DNA of 64,000 nt from Dendrolimus kikuchii (Eukaryota > Arthropoda > Insecta > Lepidoptera > Lasiocampidae), in the NCBI GenBank assembly GCA_019925095.2, contig CM034398.1, positions 7,641,001-7,705,000 on the forward strand, read 5' to 3'. Each line of letters begins with the position of its first letter. Within the stretch, counting starts at the first letter, position 1. The notes beneath the pieces are model-generated. The model had not been told where the DNA came from. It worked only from the letters and a program-made list of their open reading frames with translations, and searched no databases. Of this stretch, positions 56,690-64,000 are shown in pieces. The translations under genes and the position numbers were made by a program.

Positions 56690-58190
56690 GAAAACTTAAG
56701 AAAATATTACCCAAACATAACCTTCGAAATTCCCGTTAGAACAAATTGTTTTTTTTTGTCCCTCTTGAATAACATCGGGATGTTTTTTTGTATTTTATAA
56801 TACTTCATTGCATAGAGCTTTTCCTTATATATTACTGTTTTGTTTTACTTATTGTATATTTTGCTATTTTGATGTATATAATTCACTAATCTATTATATT
56901 GTCTTATCGCCTATATTATTTAACTTACATGCTAACTATATAACAAAGATTTGTAACAAATGTTCTTATTTCTATTTTTTTCAATTTGCAGATAACCATA
57001 CTTAGGTAATATTTGATTGAATGAGGATAATAGCCACACTAATCTACACTTACTAGACGTATTTAAAATGAAAAATCGAAATAGTTTTAAGATATTGTCC
57101 TTTAATAGTAATGGAAAATATAACAGTTTGACCTTTTTGATTATATTAAGAATTTGATTTGACCGCATCACCTTGCTCACCTTTCATTTTGCTAGACAGA
57201 TATACGTCAATACCCCATTTACTTTCATTAGTTTATTTACTCAGGTCTGGAGCCAAATTGCCTAAATTATTTAGTATTCTAGCCAACTTAATTCGAGCGA
57301 CATGCTTTGTTTCATGAAACTTAGATTTCAAGTTTAATAACATGTATATTAATGTTGACGAAAGTTTAATTTGAATAATTAATAGTCAAATTTTGATCTT
57401 GATAGTAATAAAATTTTAATAATTCAGGGCAGTTTTATGGCGATGTCTAATGCTGCTATTAGACGGGTCAACCAAATCGAATGAATTTGGTTGTAAGATA
57501 CAGAAATAAAAAGATAGAATGGTATACGATGACATTTGATACATGGATCACTTTAGTTGATTCATCCAAACCGAAAGAAAGAAATGAACTGTCTAATATA
57601 GGCTTTGGAGTAGTGACAACTTGATACTGAATTCCAGCAGCCTACAAACTAAGAGATTCCTTTCTCCTTAACTACCTCGAAGAAAAGAAGAAGAGAAGAA
57701 GAATATTATCGTGACAACACCAGATGCATAGGCCCATAAAATCTTAACAAATATCTAATAAGGAAGAAATGAATCCCTATTAACTTTATTAGGGCGATAA
57801 AACAATAATAATTCAGGACGCTGGCATGACCGGAAATAATATCTGGGTAACATAAAACAAAAGGAAAGTAATGGTCGATCGTTCTTTTAGCAATATTAGG
57901 AAATTTTGCAAGGTGTGGCCACCTTTATAACACCGGTTTCGTGGCCCGGAACCCTGTTACGGCCAAATTATATTAACTGTAGATTTCTATTTTTAATCAA
58001 GGGAAGTGGAGTGGTTTGCGGCAGGATACACCGCCCGCCCCGAGTCTAAGGATATTGCGTTCCTGAAATTTAGGGCGCGGTGTCTATTAAACGGAATGTC
58101 ACTTTCAAATGCAACGGAGACATTTGTCCCAAATTGGAGACTCCGATATATTTTATACTGATTGTATTACCTGTCTATAATTGGATTGGT
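56690..58190. other. No gene; one weak MITE candidate
   Basis: At 57457-57598 the ends read 'tattagacgggtcaac' and, complemented, 'tattagacagttcatt', with a related inner motif. A 142-bp MITE is possible but the inverted ends are short. A GC-richer patch at 57930-58080 is unexplained. Confidence 0.3.
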
Positions 58191-58194
58191 TTTC

Positions 58195-58615
58195 TATTTT
58201 ACTTTTTCTTCTGCACTTCGTGCGGTCTTCAGCATCCGCCGTTTGAAACCATTGGTACGCATTTCATCCTTTACAACGTCAAGCCAATATTTCTCCGGCC
58301 TTCCCTTCGAGCGAAATCTGGCGAAGACGGCATAACTAAAGACTTGTTCCCCACATAATTGTCTGGTCTCCGTAAAACGCGGCCGTCCCAGCGTAAGCGA
58401 CTCTTTTGTAGTCTGCTAAGTCACGCACATGAAGAGAGCCGCGGATGCAGGAGTTCCTGACGCGGTCTTGCCGCGTGACTCCACACATCCATCGCATCAT
58501 ATTCATCTTCGTGATACGCAGCTCTTGCTTGTGTCGCTCAAGTACAGCCCACGCTTTACTGCCATACAAATGGACAGGTCTAATTCTTAGAAACGTCTAA
58601 CTTCATTTTGAATTA
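58195..58615 (-). pseudogene. RTE-like LINE ORF tail, minus
   Basis: The minus frame 58336-58569 reads 'MYGSKAWAVLERHKQELRIT', 'KMNMMRWMCGVTRQDRVRNS' and 'CIRGSLHVRDLADY'. After a frame change come 'SRLRWDGRVLRRPDNYVGN' and 'SKGRPEKYWLDVVKDEMRTN', then 'GFKRRMLKTARSAEEK'. This is the same protein region as 32822-33300 but a different subfamily. At least one frameshift separates the halves. Confidence 0.75.
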
Positions 58616-58619
58616 AAAC

Positions 58620-59010
58620 ACTTATTGATAATACTTGTAACGCCATCTAGCGACGGCAGAGCTAAACATGAGAGCCACATTGATAGTGCGGCATTGTCAT
58701 TATCGTTGCAATGATGATGTATTTGTTAGTGAATTGCAACGGTGGCACCAATAAAACGCGATTGCAGCGCCATCTTTTCAGCTATATTTATTTACCCCTC
58801 GAGACTGAGTACTTTTTTTTCTACATAAAAGGTGCCCAATTTATTTTTCATCATACGTTTGCTTAATTTGTATTTCAATTTCTTCGATTGAAAATTATTA
58901 CGGAGTAATAAAAGTTGTTTTCCCAAAATTATTATAACTGAAATAGGAAATAAAATGTTAATTGAATTATTATTCTCAATTATAATGAAATTGTAAGGTT
59001 TTGTAACCTT
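58620..59010. other. No gene seen
   Basis: AT-rich, unassigned. Confidence 0.45.
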
Positions 59011-59015
59011 ACTAC

Positions 59016-59790
59016 GATTTGCCCGCGACTTCGCCAACGCTGGACAAATACAAATATTACAGTTATTTTGATAATATTTAAAATCAAAGAGTATTTCACA
59101 ACAGGGTAATGAATTTTTCAGTATTCAAGTACAAGAATCCTGGAAATTTCCGTAAAACCTGATAAGTAATGTTACTAAAAACATACACAACTACTACTGT
59201 CCTACTAAAGATGTCTAATAAATATAGAAATTGTATCGGAATCAGCCAATTTTCATACTACCTAGCTAATTTATACCATTTCAGGGACAAAAAGTATTGC
59301 TAAATATAAAAATAACGTAAAGCATTATTTTAGTACAAGTCAATATATCAGCTCATTTTGATGCATATAAACCCATTTTAAACGACTCCCGGGAAAATTT
59401 GTGGGATAAAAATATCACAAATTTTATTACACAAAACACACAAATTTTATTACAAAAAAAAAACGCATAGAAATTCGAAAATAAAATATAGCCATTAAAA
59501 GTCTGGCCACTTTAAATAATTCCCAGAAAAAAATCCTTTGAATTCCCGGAGCAAACGTACCGCAGATTTTAATTTCTAGAATTTTCTATCGATCACCGAA
59601 AACCGCATCGAAATCGGCCCAGTAGTTTTTAAGTGAATCCTGAACAAACAGACAAGAAATCTAAAAAATATTGCATCGTGCTCTCCGTCGTTTATATAGT
59701 CTATACCAGTTACTTTTTTTAAATAACTTCAATGTACAGACACGGCATTTTTATAATATTATAGATTTGACTGCTTGGAAACAGTGTTTC
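59016..59790 (-). mobile_element. Helitron-like repeat type 3, copy 3
   Basis: 'tttgcccgcgacttcgccaa' at the start, 'ctcccgggaaaatttgtggg' and 'aatcggcccagtagttttta' inside, then 'gcatcgtgctctccgtcg' and 'cagacacggcat'. Same order as 23274-23800. Confidence 0.55.
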
Positions 59791-60117
59791 ATTACGAATA
59801 TTGAAGGATTCTATTACACTTTTGTTCAAGTAATTGGTTTTATTTTACGAACGCTTTCATTTGGGTAAAATATAAACTTTATGTAAATATTCAGAAAGTA
59901 ATTAAACTATGAAAAACTTACTTATTTTTTGTTTGCTTTCGTCTTTAAAGTACTATATGCTAGACTAACGCCTTTAATAGAAACGAACAAACAAACTTGA
60001 TGCCAGACGCAACGAGAAAAAAGCTCGCCCTCCTCGTTATGATAGTAGGGATTAACATAACCTATAACTATTGTAGCAGCTTTTTGATTATCTAGACTTT
60101 GAACGCATATTTGAATT

Positions 60118-60171
60118 ATGAACTGTATACCATAGTTACGAACTGTATACTATAGTTACGCACTGTATACC
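60118..60171. repeat. 20-bp tandem repeat, cluster 1
   Basis: Two and a half units of 'aactgtatactatagttacg'. Confidence 0.85.
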
Positions 60172-60947
60172 GGGGATATTATGGATATAAACTTTCGGAT
60201 CTGGATGTGGATACCGATATATGAATAATATTGTTGGGTGTTGCGAGACTCGAATTAAAATACCGTTGGAATTATTATAGAGTTCCCTCAATCAGGCCAT
60301 CGTTTTATACTGCACAAATGCAATGTGCCCGCCCGGCAGCGTGGACCGAATTTCCTAGAACCAACTTGTACTTTAATCCGTAGTACTTGACTAATGATTA
60401 CAATAGAACAATAGGCTGTTCTCTAGAAACGTATGCCAATAAGTAACGAAACAAAAGAAGATAATCATAAAAGAATTACAATCAGTTCAAATATCGATAC
60501 CTAGGTAATAAAATGTGCTTTTACAGATATGCAGGTGGAATTTGTTGTTTTTTCGGCGCCTAGGTTATAACACTATTATATAGGTTTCAGGTATGGTTAC
60601 GGATATGAATTTATTTTGGATTACCCATTGCTTTCGGATAGTTTCAGTTATAAATATTAAATTTCGAGGAAATTGTAAAAGTAAAATACAAACAGAAAAA
60701 AATTGAACTTTATTTTTATGTTATTATAGTGTACTCCAATCAGTCATATCAGTAATTATTATAGCTACTCATGTTAAAGCTTTGCCTATCGATTGCAAAA
60801 ACAAATTCATAATAAAGTTTATTATCATTCATGATAAATTAAAATGTCTTTTGTTTATTAAATATACAAAGAACATTTTCCTATTCGAAATTGTTTGAAA
60901 CTTTTATATGATCGGGTTACGGTTACGGAGCTCCATAACATACCTAT

Positions 60948-61018
60948 GCTGTATGCTATAGTTATGAACTGTATACTTTAGTTACGAACTGTATACGATC
61001 GTTACGAACGGTATACTA
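60948..61018. repeat. 20-bp tandem repeat, cluster 2
   Basis: Three to four units of the same 'aactgtatac....gttacg' sequence, 0.8 kb from cluster 1, with a further diverged unit near 61043-61074. Confidence 0.85.
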
Positions 61019-61653
61019 CATATATTTACACATACATATACACTGTAGTTACGAATTTTATACTATAATTACGTTCTAATTCAAATTGGTTTTTTTTAAG
61101 TGTGACTGAGTAATACTTTTAATTTATTTATTATATTTTGTTGAGAAATTCTTAATACGCGATACGACTCACAAGTGGCCATTTATTTTCTTGTGCCATA
61201 AAACATATTTTAACTAAGCATACCTAATACACAATATAAACCAATGGACTCTTGTAACCCGGACAATAACATGCTTTTATGCTTGTTTTTCAAAGGATCG
61301 TAAAGGTTCCCGACACCTGTGGGGTCCAAATAAAAGACGTTATGTGATCCATCGGACGTCCGGTTATTGAGGACAGTGAATTATAAGACTTATAAGCCAT
61401 TGACTCGAGAAATTTTCCAAACATATGTAAAAACTCACAGTACAGTATTTTTCTGTAGTTTCATTAAAATATTTTTATGTTAGGTAAGTTATATTACCTG
61501 TAGTAATCTTAGATGTATATAATCTATGCCGTTGTTATTAAGAAAAATAATGTCAATCTTTATAAAATGCATTGACCTTTCTATGAGAATAGATGACTAT
61601 TTGTTCAGCACCGAAGTTACAAGACCTTAGAAGGATAACAGCATTATTCATAG

Positions 61654-61720
61654 AGAGTTATAGTTAGTTTGAATGCTTCTTTAAGTACCACAAAGAAGCG
61701 TTTATACTTACTTTAACTCT
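61654..61720. other. Imperfect hairpin, 29-nt arms and 9-nt loop
   Basis: Arms 61654-61682 and 61692-61720 pair at 24 of 29 positions, with mismatches spread along the stem and a 9-nt loop (aagtaccac). Size and imperfection resemble an animal pre-miRNA stem, but a decayed palindromic transposon would look the same. Confidence 0.6.
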
Positions 61721-62525
61721 CCATAAACAAGACCGTAAGGGAGTATTTTGAAATTATTATTCGGTGATCTTACGCGTAGAATGTCTTTCAGAAGTTTGCC
61801 AAAAAATCGAATTATAAATGTGTGTAGTGGCCACTGAGTCACTAATACTTTGCCTCAGTACGCTTCAAAGAAAAGCTTAATCAATACAAATTATGCAAAA
61901 ACTTGTGAAATAGAAAACTATAGCTAAATACATTTAAAAAACTGCACTCACTAAAGACTTGAGTGTAAATTATATGTCAAGATCGAGTAACAAGAAACCT
62001 GGCAAAAATATTATGTGAAAATAAGCCAAGTTTTCTAAAATTAAATACATGTAAATTTACACACTGTTTAATATATTTTGTTTATGTTCCATTACTTTAA
62101 AGAACTTTGGACGTAGAAGTAAAGGGGCTAAAAATAAATTAAGACAAACAAAATAAAAATTGATAGGTAATCCACCGCACTCACAAACTGTTGACATGTT
62201 AATTTATTATTTAAATAGGTCAATTCAAATTAAAATACGTCAATTACCATTTTTGTATTCAAAATTATCACCCGATAAAAAATTGATAAAGTAAAAAAAA
62301 ACTGACTCTCAAACGCACAAAATACGTAGACCGAGCCCCGATCTGTCAAAGTGAAGCTGGCTACAGAAAGCCGCTTTTGGAATAGTATTAAATAATCGAA
62401 TTACTACGGATAAAGGTGGAATAGTTTCCAATATATACACTACTCTTAACCACACAGACGCAAACCACGAGTACATAAGTTTCCGCATACAATTAAAAAA
62501 AATGTTTCACTTCATTTGATGTTTT

Positions 62526-62555
62526 TGTTTTGGTAGGCGGAGCCCTACCAAAACA
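62526..62555. other. Perfect 12-bp hairpin
   Basis: 'tgttttggtagg', loop cggagc, then 'cctaccaaaaca'. Confidence 0.8.
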
Positions 62556-63794
62556 GGCATGTAAATATAGCCATAACATGTATTGTAGGGACTATGATGA
62601 ACCAGCGTTCAAAGCTCTAAATAAATTACGGGTGATCTAAAATAAAAAGTTTACGATGCCGGGAGCGGCTAAGAAAATATGCCTACTCACCTTATCCACA
62701 GTACGTTTGTCAGACCCGGGATCATCATAAGTTCACCACACCTTCTTCGCTACCACATCAAACACAAGGAGAAGCCGGCCGGCTTATAACCTACTCCCAG
62801 TCCTTCCACTTAATGCAACACTTATTAGTCTTTATATATTTGATTAAGGGCCGATTTTTTTAATCACCAGATAGTAGTTAATAGATAAGGTATTAAATAT
62901 TGACGTGCGCCTGCTCAACGAACACAGCAGTGACCAACGACGACGCGTATTTATCATACGAAACTTCAAAAAGAGTCTAGGCGCGAACTACTGGCCAGTG
63001 GGCAGCCGCAGTGACGTATGAAGTGAAATTATCTATAAACTACCCAACATCGCTAGAGGATGTAACCACTCCGTCTGTAATTTTATTCATTCGTCTGAAC
63101 TTTAAGTAAATCATTCTTAAATCTCTTTAAATGACGTCGCTTTTATTTTGTCTTAAACTTGCCTATTGCACAACCACATGACCAGATTCAGTGGGGAGCT
63201 ATATTTATCACAAAAATCTGATGCTCTAACGCGTTAAGGATTGCTTTTATTTTTTTCTTTAGAAAATAAAAAGAAACAATTAAAGAAAGAGACGGGCCGT
63301 GGGTTATAAAACACTCTACGCTGACTGAAACTTTGTACGTATCCTATATATAATCTGTAGAGAATATTTAAGTTGTTCCCTAATTGACTTAACACACCTG
63401 CGGCTTTTATTAAACGCTTTGAATTCATGCAGAATGTGGACTTTATGGAATGATATATTTTGTTTTAGGATCAATTAATTTTACTTTGAAGCTGCATGTG
63501 GTACGTACGTTTCAAATTTGAATTCGAACATTGATATTAATTTGCCCATACTATCTATAGCATATCCACATTGAATATATTTCAAAAATAGCACTGGGGT
63601 TTTTTCTTTTTATAACTGGAGCGTTACATACGGTGACAAACCACCTAATGAAGTGGGTGCCGTTACTAACATGCTGTCGGCCTAAAAGCAATATTATGAC
63701 TCTTTTATAAAAACCTATGACAGTTTTAACGTAGTTCTTTGGGAAAACCTCTACTGGAAGAATATATATTTCGAAGATAAAATGTTTATTAATA

Positions 63795-64000
63795 TTTTTG
63801 AAGTGAAACTTTTATATAGATGGGGGGTATTAGGATTTTTTTTCTGTCACGAAAAAGCGTTACGGCCGCATGGAAGGGCGACATAATTTTATGGTAGACG
63901 TGATGAGAGGCGGCATAATATTAGAGTAGACTATGGATGTTTTTTTTGGTTCAGGATCGAATTCAGTTTTTTTGTTTGACAAAATATGTTTAAATAAAAA
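63795..64000 (+). repeat. Repeat family H, copy 2 (reaches window end)
   Basis: Same sequence as 12435-12645 with scattered changes ('cacgaaaaagcgttacggcc', 'gacgtgatgagaggcggcat'). The frame that is open in copy 1 is broken here. Confidence 0.75.

Larger units (their letters stand above)
59800..63790. other. Long AT-rich stretch, no gene seen
   Basis: Apart from the tandem repeats and hairpins listed separately I see no coding frame over 65 codons and no transposon signature. A less AT-rich patch at 62900-63010 ('cgacgacgcgtatttatc') is unexplained. Confidence 0.55.

Overview
The window looks like AT-rich animal nuclear DNA, most probably from a moth or butterfly (Lepidoptera). Evidence: long (AT)n tracts, no bacterial-style gene packing, and a dense graveyard of retroelement families. 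These include RTE-like tails with an LRWYGH-type peptide, CR1/L2-like tails, Jockey-clade elements, a Penelope-like element, CTAGT-ending Helitron-like repeats and SINE-like repeats. The order-level assignment comes from general familiarity with such repeats, not from a database search.

Host genes: only one convincing host coding segment was found. It is a 3'-terminal exon at 35360-35806 (+), with a polypyrimidine-AG acceptor, a 148-codon open frame, a stop and an AATAAA about 100 bp later. Its protein was not recognised. Upstream exons were not identified, so much of 1-35 kb could be intron or intergenic. No rRNA, convincing tRNA gene, CRISPR array or bacterial operon is present.

Layout. 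1-9.5 kb: repeat family A, LINE tails, three SINE-like B copies, and family F interrupted by two younger insertions. 9.5-20.4 kb: a tRNA-derived SINE, a CpG-rich patch, more B and D repeats, a PIF/Harbinger-like MITE inside a SINE, and a 5'-truncated Penelope-like element with 88-bp direct repeats. 20.4-30 kb: mostly unassigned AT-rich DNA, Helitron-like repeats, a MITE and an unexplained GC-rich block. 30-35 kb: a decayed minus-strand Jockey element and several LINE tails. 35-42 kb: the host exon, an almost perfect 29-bp-arm hairpin, and LINE tails. 43-50 kb: a TIR element nested in an (AT)n tract inside a Helitron-like repeat, a decayed open frame, and a young GC-rich Jockey element nested in repeat family E, with an empty site visible elsewhere in the window. 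50-64 kb: LINE/SINE fragments, MITEs, mini- and microsatellites, and a long quiet AT-rich stretch.

The elements do not form a pathway. What can be read is insertion history: the shared 3' end of the B and C families (SINE-LINE parasitism), nested insertions with target-site duplications, and several families caught in two to eight copies.
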